Shown one piece after another: positions 23,355 to 35,327 of a stretch of 64,000 nt of DNA. The position numbers were made by a program, and so were the translations under genes. Source of the DNA: Takakia lepidozioides (Eukaryota; Streptophyta; Takakiopsida; Takakiales; Takakiaceae); assembly GCA_030704615.1 (NCBI GenBank), contig CM060734.1, positions 49,368,042 through 49,432,041 of the forward strand, read 5' to 3'. Below the pieces are notes generated by a model. It saw nothing but the letters and a program-made list of their open reading frames with translations. It was not told where the DNA came from and did not search any database. The stretch's first letter is position 1. Every line of letters starts with the position of its first letter.

Positions 23355-24782
23355 AATAGGGTTATCATCACCTTTTGTATCTTTCAAGATCTTTGACTTT
23401 GCAGTTCAATTGTTTTTGGCATTTTGTTGGGTCACAAGACTCTCCTGCTGGACCTCTTCTGGTAACAACCTGTTCCTCCCATCTGCAAAGTTCCTAGTCC
23501 CTGTTTTTGTCTGCAAATTCTGCACGCAACTGTTCTATTGTTTTGGGCAACTTATCAATCTAAAGTCTGCATAGCAATATGTTATCAATCTCACCATTCT
23601 TTTGGGTTGAATTTGTTGCCTGCCTCACCTTAACACCTTATACAGTGTTGCAAACTGCAGAGGTAGAACTTTGCTATGAGATTCATGAACCGCACCAACA
23701 TTACATTGGGTCTGGTCCAAGGCAAGGGTTGGTGTGCTCGAAACTGGTGCCTATCCAGCCCAGGTTAACTGAGCAGCACCAACTGAACTGCAGTAAACTT
23801 CAGTTGTGAACAAGGAGCCGAGTCAGTTGGCCACGATGCAGCCCTTCCCCCTCTCCTCAATTCTTGTGGATAGCTGGCATGGTTGCCTCTACAGAAGCTA
23901 CATATCATGCACTCAGAGGGATTAGCATGCCAAGTGATGACTGAAAGATAGGAAAACAAGTAGAGCCGCTTGTTCTTTTTGCATTTGCTCAATTCAGTTA
24001 CCACATACACAGTCCCTGCAACTGCAAGCAACAATTGTGGCTTAGTTTAGTAACGGATTGGATGTCTCACGGCAATAGACAAGGAATCCATCAGGGCCCA
24101 ACAGTCCACCACTTCCAGCACCACAATAATCTAGCATCAAAACTTTCAGCATGTGTAATTGACACTTTTCAAAACTGTGACGGGAGAGGTGCTCAGGTGT
24201 CAGCCATTAGTTCCTGTCAGTTTATGTCACCACCCTTACAGCCCTAGATAGGAATCCACAGGCCCCTATTGACAAAGCTCATGCCATTAATGCCCAAGTC
24301 TACTCTAGAGATTCTACCAAAAACACCCAATACCTCAATAGCTCCAATACGTACAACCAGAAAAACTGTAGAGGAAATGTCAAAGCTGAGCTAGCTACCT
24401 AACAGCGCCGGAAAGAGCTGCTGCCTTGTAGTGGGCAGTTTTAATGGCCATTTTCAAACAGCACAGACAATTTGTTACGATTCTTTTACTCTAGGCTTTC
24501 GCACCGCTAACCTTGAGTACCAGCTTGGTGAAGATGCCCTCCTCTGTTTTCGACTAGATGAACCATGTAGTAATCATGCAACAGTCAGCGCAAGCATCTA
24601 CAGTGTGGCCCCAATGCCCTAACCACCAGCTATCCATTGAAATGGTACATGAAGCTCAAAACTAGAACTTTGTTACCTTCAGCTTGAAGACCACCTCAAA
24701 CCAGCCTCCAAAATGGTTGCTTCTGGGAGAGAGCTGCTGTGCTCAAGAAGCACAGCCCACTTTAGGCTTCGACGAGCATGAA
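23355..24782. other. Intergenic between two convergent F-box genes
   Basis: The first part is probably the 3'UTR of F-box copy B. Several frames of 60-90 residues occur without motifs. Nothing else is seen. Confidence 0.45.
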
Positions 24783-27054
24783 TCAGACGTAAGCATCCAG
24801 ACTTGGATCAACGAACAGCCCCCGTATGGAGAATTTGAGAAAATTTGCACTGAGAGGGCAGCTTGGCAGCCAGCACCACACTGAGGGTTGCTTTGAAAAA
24901 TCACAAACCATCACCTAAGGCATGTCCCAACATAATTAGCTCTTCAAACAAGTATTCTCAATAAAACTGATATCCAAATCTGCTGATTAATATTGAGGGA
25001 TGAAAAGAGACAGGTGCTCATTACTTGCACTAGGTTCATGGGAAAGAGTGACATCAATAATGATTTCTTTGGCATGTTGGCTACACTTACCCGTAACAGC
25101 TCCATATGATGCTACCCCTGCCATTGTCTGTGTGGGCTTTCCATCTGAAAGGATAGTTGGAAGTCATCCTTGTAACACTCGATTTCCTCAGTAAAATTGT
25201 GTTTGATTTCAAGGTTAGTAATGAGATGAAAAGAGAGACATAAAAGAAAGCAAAGCATCAATTGAGCTTCTTCCAAGAAAGTACTCTCACAAGGTCAGAG
25301 TATTTAGTACTCCACCCATACAAAACTACTGTAGGTCACCTGTGTGTGTGAGTCCTTGAAGAAGTAGAGAAGATCACCATTCCCAGCACACTTTAAATCG
25401 GAGGCAGTCTTCTCTTTGAAGAAGTGCTGGAAGCACTCGTTAGGCATTTGCTCCACCTCTACCCACTCCAGCTTCTCAGCCTGTGAAAGCTCCCATATGT
25501 GGACATGCTCACAGACCCGTTCAGTGCCGACCCCTCCAACTAGCAGCAACCGGCCCCTCCTTTGTATGAGAAAAGAACAGAACAGGAACTTTGGGGGGGG
25601 TACTGGGACCTCTGTCCAGACAGCTGTCTTCATGTCATAGGCCATAATGCTATAAGGTCTCCCCGATGTGAGGCAGTACAGAACCCTGTTACAGAAAACT
25701 GTCTTTGATGTCCACCATGTGATTCGCACGGTAAATTCCCTGCGGACGGGTCCTGTAATCTGCCACAAAGCCAAATACAGCAATGAGTTCCAATTTACAT
25801 ATACAAGAGAGTTTGAGTTTGAGCTTGAATGCTTACCTTTCCCATCACTGAAACAATCTTATTTAGGGCTTAAGGTGCTGCAGTGCTCGGCCTGACCAGT
25901 AAAACATGCCATTTTTCCCGAGCATGAGACGCTGACAACTCTTACAAGTTCTACAAAGAAACCACCTCTATCACTGGAAACCTTCATATTATCAATACTG
26001 GGGTGGGTTATGGGCAATAAGTAGAGAAAGGTCCTATGAAGACATATCTAAGGAGTGTCTAGTTGAAGAGACTGCCGGGTTTGTTACCAATAACCCAGCT
26101 TCTTGCACGGATAAACTGCGCCGATCGAAAAATTATAGAGTGGGCGCTAGAGCGTCCCCAGATATAGCCTTCCGGGTCCCTCACCATATCACAAATCGTT
26201 AAAGAAACAAGCGCGTGACCAGTACAACTACAACTTGACTGCTCTAAGCGTGGTAAGCACAAAATAGCATCCAAGCACAGCTGATGGGTAGTCCAAGGCA
26301 ATTTTGTCAGAAGTTCAAAATAAACTCTAAGCAAGAATCACGAAAAGAAACCCATGCGAGGATGAGGCCTGGAAAACATACAGACACCAACCTGCCAAGA
26401 GTCAGTCAACGAGTCGTAAACCTCGGTTGTACATTCATACTCTCCCCCAATCTCCGAAGTGCCGCCAGCGACCACAATCTTGAAGCTGTTGCTCCTCTTC
26501 TCTTCATATATCCCGACCAAGGAGTTCAGACGCTTATGGATCATGGAAGGCAGCTCGCGCCATGCCCGAGTCATGGGGTTGCACACGGCCAGTATTCCAG
26601 CATTGATCAATCCCCCTCTCACAAACAAAAGCCCCCCGGCAGCAGTCAATGGAAACCTCGTGTAATGGGGAAGAAATGTGAGGGGAATATTGTGCCATAT
26701 GTTCTGCACAGGATTGTACGCGCACGTATTCTCCCTGCAGTTGAAGGAGGAGCACATGAACAACCATGGTGGGCCCCGAGACGGCGACTCACGGTACATC
26801 TTGTTGAACATTTTAGATCTGATGGTGGAATTCCAGACCTTGCAAACCCCACGGTTGCGGAATAGGCTAGGAATGGGCAGCCACAGCAGAATGCGCTCAA
26901 TTAACTCGGCAGGAAGCATGCTCCACAGACCTGTCTCCATTTGTTCTTGAGCTCCCAGGGACCCTGAGCTCTCACCTTGGCATGCCTCATCCTCGCTGTC
27001 TGTGTCCATCGCATAGCCCTTTTCCTTGCCTACAGATCCCTCAGAAAGCTCCAT
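24783..27054 (-). CDS. F-box/kelch protein, At5g15710/HWS-like subfamily
   Basis: Three exons join in phase 0: 27054-26392, 25759-25340 and 24914-24783, giving 404 residues. An acidic N-terminus precedes the F-box (about residues 40-85: LWSMLPAELIERILLWLPIP, then SLFRNRGVCKVWNS). Kelch-like repeats follow: AYNPVQNIWHNIPL, LFVRGGL, AVCNPMTRAWRELP, VYDSLTDSWQ, VLYCLTSGRPYSIMAYDM, GRLLLVGGV and LEWVEVEQMP. The last exon supplies WCWLPSCP and the family-typical C-terminus near FSIRGLFVDP, which confirms the splicing. Proteins of this type act in SCF ubiquitin ligases; Arabidopsis relatives include HAWAIIAN SKIRT and UFO. It is only distantly related to copies A and B. The start was moved from an upstream GTG in frame to the ATG at 27054. 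Confidence 0.92.
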
Positions 27055-29460
27055 GATGCACACACGAGCAGCTCAGGAAACAGCATGGAGTGCACTAGAC
27101 AGTAGATAAGCTCAGAATGGTCACCGCTGACGAGCACTGTGCCTATACCATACGGTGCTGTAAAAACCTTACAGTACAAGTAAAACCGAGTTAGTAATAA
27201 AATTATCCACACCTGGATTTTATTATTTGTTCGATATTTGTTGCACAGTTTATTATTATTTATTGAACAATTGTTTTGAAATTTGTTTTTGTATTTTTGT
27301 ATTTTCTGTATTTTCTAGAAAAAGGAAAAAAGAAAAACAATTGGCCGGGAGCGACAGCTCACACAATCATTTCAGGCTTTACAGAGGAGGGGTAAGAAAT
27401 TATGATTTTTTTGTTCCTTTTTTTAAAACAGGGACGGTGGCCCTGGAGACTTTATTGGTTGGTATGAATGTGTTTATGTTATTGTCTTTTGAAACACAGG
27501 TAGAAACATTTACCTCGATTTTTTGTAGGGAAAAATTTAAAATCCTCATACCGTAAAAGAAAAAGAAAAAAATTTAAATTATATATATATATATATTAAA
27601 CAGGGGATAAAGGCCCCAGATGAAAACTTTATTTGGGTTTATTTGGGGGAAAAAATTAAAACCCCTATTACACCATAAGGCACACACACTGTAGTGATTA
27701 TACCATAAGGCGTACATATGTCTACATCCTGTCGAGCCATTCCTTCCTCTCCAACTTCCAAGCCTCCCGCGGTCCCACTGATTGGCTCTTCTCACATTGT
27801 CCGGTTGCCTCACCTTCCCAAACTGGCCAAATGAATTGGGGTAAATGGTTGATCCCCTCAATGAGGGAAGACAGCCGGACCGGGACGACGGCCGAAACAC
27901 AAGAGCACACCTAAAAGGACCCAGACCGATTTGCAAGCATGGTTTTGAAACAAGACTATCTAATTGTGCACCGACTTTGTCAAAAATCCGGGCTATCAAT
28001 AATGAAGGAGTGAGGCCAGAGTTTTTTTTAAAAAATTCGGAAAATAGCACGAGTGGCTACAGAGCTTTGCAAAACTTAGGCATATATTCTGTTCATCCAT
28101 TCAAATTAGGAAATAATCATCCATATCCATACTTTCATCCATTCATATCATCCACATTTGGCACATTCATCCATAAATTTTAATTTTGTTTGGAGAAATT
28201 TGGCGATTTCATCCATGAAAAAACATGGAATTTGCTATGGAATATTCTTTTCTATTTTTTGAGGTCGCCATTTGGCGAAATTGGCCAAAAATAAAAACGC
28301 TGACTGTGAGGCTTTTAGTTGTTTAAGTTTTAAGTTTTAAAAAAAAAAGTTTAAAGTTTTTTGAGGTTAAATGATAGCATTTCGCCTACAGATTTCTTAA
28401 AGACCCTAATATCTTCTTACTGCGGTAGTAGAATTATACTCGTATGAGCTCAATTTTGAGATAGTCTGTAATGTGAATACATTTTCGTTTCGCCAAACAT
28501 ATTTTATGTATATTTTCAAAAATGTGGAATATTCTATTTGTGCTGGTGTGACCTCAGGCGCTACCCAACACCCAACCTCACGGTGAAGTGACCCACAAGT
28601 TAAGCTTCTGCAAGAGTCTTCCGTCCGAGGTGGATGAATTCTGTGAGTCCACCGAAGAAGGAAATATGGGTCTATTATACATTGGATGAAGTGCGTGGCT
28701 AAAGGGCTGTGGAGCCCCCTCTTTCGCTGCCACTTGTATGGTGAAGGTCGTAACAGTGCCGGCTCGATCCTGAACGATCTCCGATCACCCTTTACTTGGC
28801 GAGACTGTGGCTGCCCTGTGAGCTTGGATCCCCCAGGACCAGCTCGCCGTCGTTCCACACTTGCGAGATGAGTACGGGCGTCCCCCAAAACAAAATCCAA
28901 ACATAATCGTACGAGCATAGAAATCTGCAGCTTCACTCCAAGGGGAATCCCACTCCTCAGTCGGACGACGTGCAGGACTGCGGCATAGACACTTATCCTC
29001 CGATTTTTCTAAGGAATAGGCATCAGCTTCTCCAATACATCCCCGCTCTGCAGCTTTGAAAATGTGATCGCGGTTCATGACCCCAACAAAGCAGCCTATG
29101 AGGCGGCCGTGGACAAATTGATTTACCAAGTTTGACCAGCAATATTGTCCTTCCATGATGATCACATGCTTTACTCTCGCTTTACTGTCGATTCAGTCCT
29201 AAGTAACCTTCTCACAAGGGATTGTTGTAACATTCACCTCATGATAGCAATCGAAGAGCTCGAACAATTAGATACTCGTTACTAATCATCTAGGAGGGAA
29301 AGCCCCAAGTACTATAGACCAGGTGGAAGTAAATACTGTGCACAATACCTCCACAACAGTCAAATGTCATTGATAAGGCCTAGGTAATGATGTCAGAGCA
29401 AACAGAGAGCAAACACCAAGAGATACCTACCACAAGTCAAGAAAGTAGTTCAGTGCTTAC
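27055..29460. other. Repeat-rich intergenic region
   Basis: It contains an (AT)n run at 27580-27596, two related direct copies of a motif TTAAACAGGG...GGCCC...ACTTTATT (about 27423 and 27594), and the repeat at 27720-27850. A minus-strand frame of about 124 residues (28785-29156) is unrecognised; it has no visible splice partners and I do not call it a gene. Confidence 0.45.
27720..27850 (+). repeat. Dispersed repeat shared with 15165-15310
   Basis: Second copy of the roughly 130-base repeat. Shared words include CACTGATTGGCTC and CTGGCCAAATGA. No ends or target duplication are identifiable. Confidence 0.55.
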
Positions 29461-29604
29461 CTTCACCTCAGGGGTGGGTTTGCCCTCCCCAAAAGCGTAC
29501 ACATTGACTAGAGTAGCAAGTGTGTCCAAAGCTCTCTCATAATCAGTTGAGAGATCCATCATCCGCTGCTCGAAAGGTCTCAAATTGTCCATAATGCGAA
29601 CCTT
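29461..29604 (-). CDS. Orphan exon of an unidentified gene
   Basis: A 144-base frame, phase 0 at both ends, lies between a good acceptor (...ACAACAAAACAG) and a strong donor (GTAAGC). It encodes 48 residues including LRPFEQRMMDLSTDYERALD and TLATLVNVYAFGEGKP, a composition typical of a real helical protein segment. I do not recognise the family and could not find its neighbouring exons with confidence. An in-frame ATG near the exon start (the Met of RIMDNL) could be the initiator. The OCP3-like gene lies on the opposite strand upstream, so the two might share a bidirectional promoter. Confidence 0.45.
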
Positions 29605-30205
29605 CTGTTTTGTTGTACACAGAATGTGAGTCTTTAATCTGTAATTGGAGTTCCTTCAGTTTCATCACACACGTTGGCAACCTAGTTGGCGAATTACAGA
29701 ACTTACAAAACATCAGTTCCGACTCTCAAGTCAAGGTTTTACTTGAGCACTCTGGCAGTTAAGTGCACACTAAACATCAGCTTAAAAGCAGTCACGATCA
29801 TTCTCAAGATTAAAACCACTTCAGCTTCAACGAAAATGAAGCTTTCCTGTTTCCAGCATTGCAAGGTCTTTGGGACCACATACTGGCGAAGTAATTGGGG
29901 TATATCTAGATGAATCCATTGATCAAAATGTTTTAAGAGAAGCTTGCAACTTGGCAGCCCTTTAGAGCATGGAAGCTTTCTCTCAGTGTCAGGCAAAGAT
30001 CTTGAATAGCCTGTGCAAGCAGGGAGACAATCTTCCAAAGTATTTTGCAGATATTTACAAACATGATGACTGTATTTTGTTAAGACCCAGGTTCACGAAT
30101 CTAACTTAGAGATCTGACTTGACGAAATCCGAGTGCACTTACGTCATCCGACATACGGCCCAAGGTAGTAATCTACTCGTACTGCACGACTGGCACTATT
30201 GCTTG

Positions 30206-30222
30206 AACCCTAACCCTAATCC
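30206..30222 (+). promoter_or_regulatory. Telo-box-like motif upstream of the OCP3-like gene
   Basis: AACCCTAACCCTAATCC resembles the plant telo-box (AAACCCTAA core), often found near transcription starts of housekeeping genes. It lies about 950 bases before the OCP3-like ATG, just before a likely 5'UTR exon that may end at a CTAG|GTAAGC donor near 30483. A 60-codon upstream ORF starts at ATG 30275. Inference from motif only. Confidence 0.3.
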
Positions 30223-31167
30223 TATTCACCGGTGGGTTTCGTGGTGTCTCTCTCTGCTTCCTTCTGTGCAAGAATGGCTGTCCGAGCCCCACGGTTCTGC
30301 CAACCGAAATCTCCCGAGTTTGATCCCTCTCTTACAATTGCAGGGTTTGTGGAATTTTCAGGGTTCTGCGAAAGGGAAATCTGTAGAGACCAGCAGAAGA
30401 AAGAGATTTGTTCCTCAACCGAGGTGGAAAGTCAGTTGAAATCGCATCTTTCTTAAACTGCGCATTTGGTCATTCGACTCTAGGTAAGCTACTGCCTTGA
30501 GCTAACAGAAGAAATGGTTGTTCTTAGCAGAAAGAAAAATTCTATGCCAGGACAGCTTCCAAAAAGCGAAGTTTTGAAGTAGCTTCCCCCGTTTTTCTTC
30601 CCCAATCGTTGGCAAAGGTACTTCATTTAGATGTCTGCTATGTCATAAAGGGTCTCTTCATTTAGACAATTATAATTTTCCGGAGGCGAGTTCCTGGCCG
30701 ATGGTTTTGCATGCAGAGTGACAGCTGTGCAGTTCCTGTATGTTGGAAGTGCTTGAAGAGCTTCCAACATCATGCAACTGTGCTCCATGAGCACTAGCAC
30801 CAGGCACTGATGAACACAAGAGCTGCACCTAATTTACACCTCATAAGGGCTTGAATCTACACTTATAATATGAAATATGAGCCACTGTTGCAAGGGTGTC
30901 CTAATAAATATAAAAGGTGGTACTCATTGTACCGTTCTGCTTTTCTGCATGGTTCTAGCAATGTGGGCTGCCAAGGAAACGGAGAGCCTAGAACTGGCAT
31001 CGCATTTGAAGGTTGAATCTGATTCTTCTTCAAATTCATGAAGATGAAGTTATAGGAGTTCAGTGGCTTGCAGGACACGGAGGAGGAACATAGACTCTTT
31101 ACAGGGAGGAGGGGCTCAGATTCAAGAAGATACCACTTACAGAGGTGGTCATATTGAGTTTCAAGCT

Positions 31168-34100
31168 ATGGCTGTACTCCTGTCATCAACGATCTCTAAA
31201 GCATTTGGCCTTTGGGTACGGCCCTCAGATGCAGGTGTCCAGCCCCATGCCTCTGTCCTTCCATGTGTGCTGCGGGGTGGGAGCCACCACCTATCGGTGT
31301 TGCATATGAATTTGAGAAGATCAGCTATGGCATTTGCATCTCGCAGGGGTGCAGCCCGAACTGACAGAAGGGCGAAACCTTCTTCTTACAAAAAAACCAA
31401 GGTCTCTCTCTCTCTCTTTGCCACCACTTAGATCATGCCTAAGTCCCTAGTGACCTGATATGACAATATAGGGCTGAGCTTTGTAGCCCAGTTTGTTGAT
31501 ATTCTTACGAGCTTCAGGAGGGTTAGATTCCCTATCAGCTCAAGGAAATGTCATAGCCAAAATTTGCAGTAAACAATTATTGAGTAGATCATCTGTCTAT
31601 TGTCAATTTGATCCCATATTTGGAAGCAGGTCAAGGCTCAGCCTTTCAATGAGTTGTGTCCATATTTCTCCGGAGTCATGAAAATGATCCTGTCTGAGAC
31701 TTCTTTTACCTGCAGAAAGTAATATACTTGACTAGATAGAAGAGGCCACCAGCTGTAGGGAAAATTGACTAAAAGTCCGACGTCCTTTGGAAAACCTGTA
31801 TGATGTTGGGGAATGTTTCTATCTTGAGGCTCTCTCTTGCCCTGCATGCGACCCAGAGTGACGGGGGAAACCTCCTGTGCCCTGCACATGCCCATGCATT
31901 TCATTTCTGTGGTAAACTCAGGGCTACAAAACTAAATTCAATAACTCTGCAACAGGGCTGTTGAGTTTGCATGCCGACAAGTGCCTCTGTGCCTCTGTGA
32001 GTGGCGTAATGGCAGTTGAGGGAGAATAAGCTGATACCTGCAACCCTGGTGGGTGCAAACCCCACAGAAGACTCCGAGAGGGTTAGTTTCCCCCGGGGTC
32101 AATGGCCGTAAGGCTATGGCAAGCCAACATCCGCAGGGGAACTGCATGACATTCTCTTTCCGAGGATAGGGACCAGTCAATGAATACATCACCTTCTTAG
32201 AATGGAAGTTCCATTGTCATGGATTTAGAAATTGTCACATCTTGTCACTTCAATGACTAGAGTGGATTTGTAAATCGTCGCATCTTGTCCCTTCAATGAC
32301 GAGAGTGGATTTATAAATCGCCGCATCTTGTCCCTTCAATGACTAGAGTGGATTTGTAAATCGTTGCATCTTGTCCCTTCAATGACGAGAGTGGATTTAT
32401 AAATCGCCACATCTTGTCCCTTCAATAACAAGAGTGGATTTTTAAATCGTCACATCTTGTCCCTTCAATGACGAGAGTGGATTTATAATTCGTCACATCT
32501 TGTCCCTTCAATGACTAGAGTGGATTTATAATTCGTCACATCTTGTCCCTTCAATGACTAGAGTGGATTTGTAGATCTTCACATCTTGTCCCTTCAATGA
32601 ACTTACCTGAAGCTTCCTTTTTCTCTATCCCTGTAGAAAACACGTCGAGAGGAGGACAACAGTGATGCTGCAGCTGAAGCAGCTTTAGAAGCGCTTTTCT
32701 CACAACTCGAGAAGGATCTTGAGTCAGGCAGCGATGACGAGGTAGACAGTGATGAAATTACTGAGGAGGATGTGCTGGCCTTTGAGCTAGAGCTTGATGC
32801 TGCCCTTCTAAGTCTTGAAGGGGAAGAAGACGAAGAAGACGAAGAAGAAAGAGATGGCCAGATTTTGCAAGAAGGGCCAGAGGATGGGAAAGAGGGGGTG
32901 ATAGACATGGACATGAGGGATGGGGTCTATGGTCATACCACTGAAAGCCATGTTACCAACAGCAATAAGGACTACCATGATGGAGACCATGGGGAGGAGG
33001 AAGAAGAGGAGGATGAGGAGGATGAGGAGGATGAGGAGGAGGAGGAGGATGAGGGAGATGGAGATGAAGAAGAAGATCAGAGGATAGTGATGCTGGAGAA
33101 ATGGCAGCTACGCAAGCTAGCTGCAGCAGCAGAGCTTGGTCGTCGGCGTGTAAATGTAAGCGCCTTCAGCTTTTCTAGCTCAATATAGTCTCTCTTCTTA
33201 GGAGCTCTATCGGGCTGTGTGTTTTGGAACAAGCATGACTCCAAGTTCCGAGAGGCATCATCCCCTTACTCAGTTTCAGCTGTGCAGCAAGGCATCAGGG
33301 GATAGTATATTTTGAAGCAAGATACTTTTGAGATCAAGAAACTCATACAACACTTACTATGACTGGCTTGAAGTGCAGGTCAAGGCTTTGGCAGCAGATG
33401 TTGGATTGGACCGAAGCGATGTGCTGGCTTGGCTTCGGGATCCCCCTCCTGAGCTTTTGCTCATGAGTGCCTCCCTTGACCCCAAAGGAGATGACCCTGA
33501 TGAAGAGGACGAATCCAAAAGGCTGAAGTCCAGCAGGACTGCTGAGGTGTCAGGCAGAGGATCGTCAGTTGCTCCAGAGAGAACACCAGAGCAGAAGAAG
33601 CCCACTTTGGCTCCAGGTGGTGGCCGAGGGGGTCCCCGAAGCTGGCATAGTAATAAAAGACTGCGGAAGGAGCATTTAGCAACATTTGAACGTGTTTACC
33701 GCCAGACCAAACGCCCATCTGTAAGTATCTGGACCTTCTCTCTGCAAATAGCGTACATCGTATCGGTCACCAGGTGGTGGTCTGAGAGACAAGAGGTAAT
33801 TGTGTGTTAACTCTGGCTTTACTATACCCTCCTGGACTGGTCATATGGGTCCTGCACACCCAAAGAGATGTGGGGGAGAGATGTACACAGTTAACTGTGT
33901 TTGTAGTCCTTGGCAAAGAGAGGGAGACAGAGAGAGAGGCAGCCCAAGTCAGTGTATCCAGCCCACAGACAACGACTTCTTGTCATGTTTTCTTTTCATC
34001 TATCCCTTTTGCATCAGTCAAGCACTAATATGAGGTAGGAAATAGATGTTCTCATCAGCCCAGTGTACTCCCTCTTTGGTTGGGTGACAACCTGATGGAA

Positions 34101-34459
34101 CCGTCACGGCCCTTTCCCATCCCACTGCATGCATTGTAATAGTAAGCTTTAAGATAGTGAGAGAGCGAATGACGCCTTGTTTTCTGTAGCTGTATGTGCA
34201 AGACAGGAGTTGAGAAATAGTAGAGGGTGCAGGAGTAGTTCTGAGACCTTGCTGTCCATAGGCTATTTGGTGGAGATAGTGATGGAGTGGAGAGACATGA
34301 TGAGTGACAAGGAGGTTGGGCTGGGTGCAGAATGCAATGGTAGAGAACTTAGTGTTGCTGACACACGTGCCCCGCAAGCGCATTGTGGAGTGGTTTGATG
34401 AGCAACGTCTCAAATCCGAACCCAAACGCACCACCTTCGAGGGTGCCCCAGAAGTCTGA
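31168..34459 (+). CDS. OCP3: OCP3-like plastid homeodomain protein
   Basis: Four exons, all joined in phase 0: 31168-31401, 32637-33155, 33379-33720 and 34331-34459, giving 407 residues. The N-terminus is Ser/Arg-rich with few acids, like a plastid transit peptide, and leads into a basic PSSYKKTKKTRR segment. A long acidic region follows, with an almost pure Glu/Asp run near residues 195-225. Then come a conserved block (ALAADVGLDRSDVLAWLRDP) and a C-terminal atypical homeodomain (about 340-395: LRKEHLATFERVYRQTKRPS, then VPRKRIVEWFDEQR). Order and motifs match Arabidopsis OCP3, reported as a plastid-associated regulator of defence and drought responses and linked to ndhB editing. That role is transferred by homology. 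The exon 1 donor (AAG|GTCTCT) is weak. Intron 1 carries a LINE fragment and a 43-bp minisatellite. Confidence 0.93.
32092..32125 (+). mobile_element. LINE family A tail fragment in OCP3 intron 1
   Basis: GGGGTCAATGGCCGTAAGG with flanking bases matches the tail of the LINE copies at 42064 and 46696. The segment before it also resembles sequence at about 46420-46490. A short, old fragment. Confidence 0.5.
32221..32600 (+). repeat. 43-bp minisatellite, about 8.8 units
   Basis: Nine consecutive units begin with GGATTT at 32221, 32264, 32307 and every 43 bases to 32565; the last is incomplete. Each contains CATCTTGTCCCTTCAATGAC (unit 1 has CTTGTCACTT) and most end in GAGAGT or TAGAGT. Unit length is not a multiple of three and the array is entirely intronic, ending about 36 bases before the exon 2 acceptor of the OCP3-like gene. 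Confidence 0.97.
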
Positions 34460-35327
34460 TACTGGCTTTGGCCCATGTATCATTGGAAAGAGAACAGAAA
34501 GAAGGAAGTTTCTTTTTTTCAGATAAATTTGATTGTCCCAAATGTAGTGTAGGGGTGTTCTTCTCTTGTCTTGCTGTCATGAATCATGTGAGATGGAATA
34601 ATCTACTAACTGCGCTACCACATTCCCATGGTTTAGGTCCATTTTTTACAGGATGCATATTGTGAATGTATCGATGATGATGGCTCCTTAAAAGTTCAGG
34701 CGTCAAACTTCAAAGTGGTTCACTATCTCTTGGTCATCAGTCACCATCAGACACAATCTTGTCCATAAAGAGTAACAAACATTGTGGAATTATGCTGCAT
34801 GCATCAACAGATCTCAGAAATCCCTCCCCCTCTTCTCGTCCTCTCTTTCCTACTGTCCATGTAAAAGTCATTCCATAGTACACGCCGGATCTATCTAATC
34901 CTGTTTGCTCCCCATGCTTTCGCACCTCAGCGTCAGTAGAGACCCAGAAAGCTGCCTTCGAGATGCAATTAGAACTCTGATTTGGGCAACCTTTGACCCC
35001 AATAAATACTTGGTTATGGGGAAGTCCCGGTGTTGCTGCCATTACCCTTGTACCTCTGTTTCGCCATGCAAGCATCTTGGAAACTGGAGGACAAGGTGAG
35101 TGAGGAATACAGTGCCTGCCCATAGATTGGCAGTCAATTTGTGTAACTGAATTGTCATCAGATCTGCCCCATCACCTTTGGACCAAGCTCAAAACCATGG
35201 TCCCATGACCGCCTCTTGTAGGGTTGGTACCTCATGGTGATGTGAAGTTCTTGAGGATCCACCATAGAGCGACAGGCACCAGTCAAGGACTCTTCCTCAT
35301 CTGCTCTTCCTGCATTCATGTGCTCTA
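34460..35327. other. Intergenic, convergent 3' ends
   Basis: It lies between the stop codons of the OCP3-like (+) and PPR (-) genes and probably holds both 3'UTRs. A 128-residue minus-strand frame (34737-35123) has no known motif. Confidence 0.5.

Noticed and set aside
28785-29165. A minus-strand frame of about 124 residues considered as a coding exon
   Set aside because: No family resemblance, no convincing junction with the 29461-29604 exon, and unusual composition.
32215-32605. The tandem array considered as a CRISPR array
   Set aside because: Units are contiguous with no unique spacers, and the context is a plant intron.
34737-35123. A 128-residue minus-strand frame after the PPR stop
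   Set aside because: Composition is unlike the neighbouring exons and no PPR or other motif occurs; it is probably 3'UTR or intergenic.
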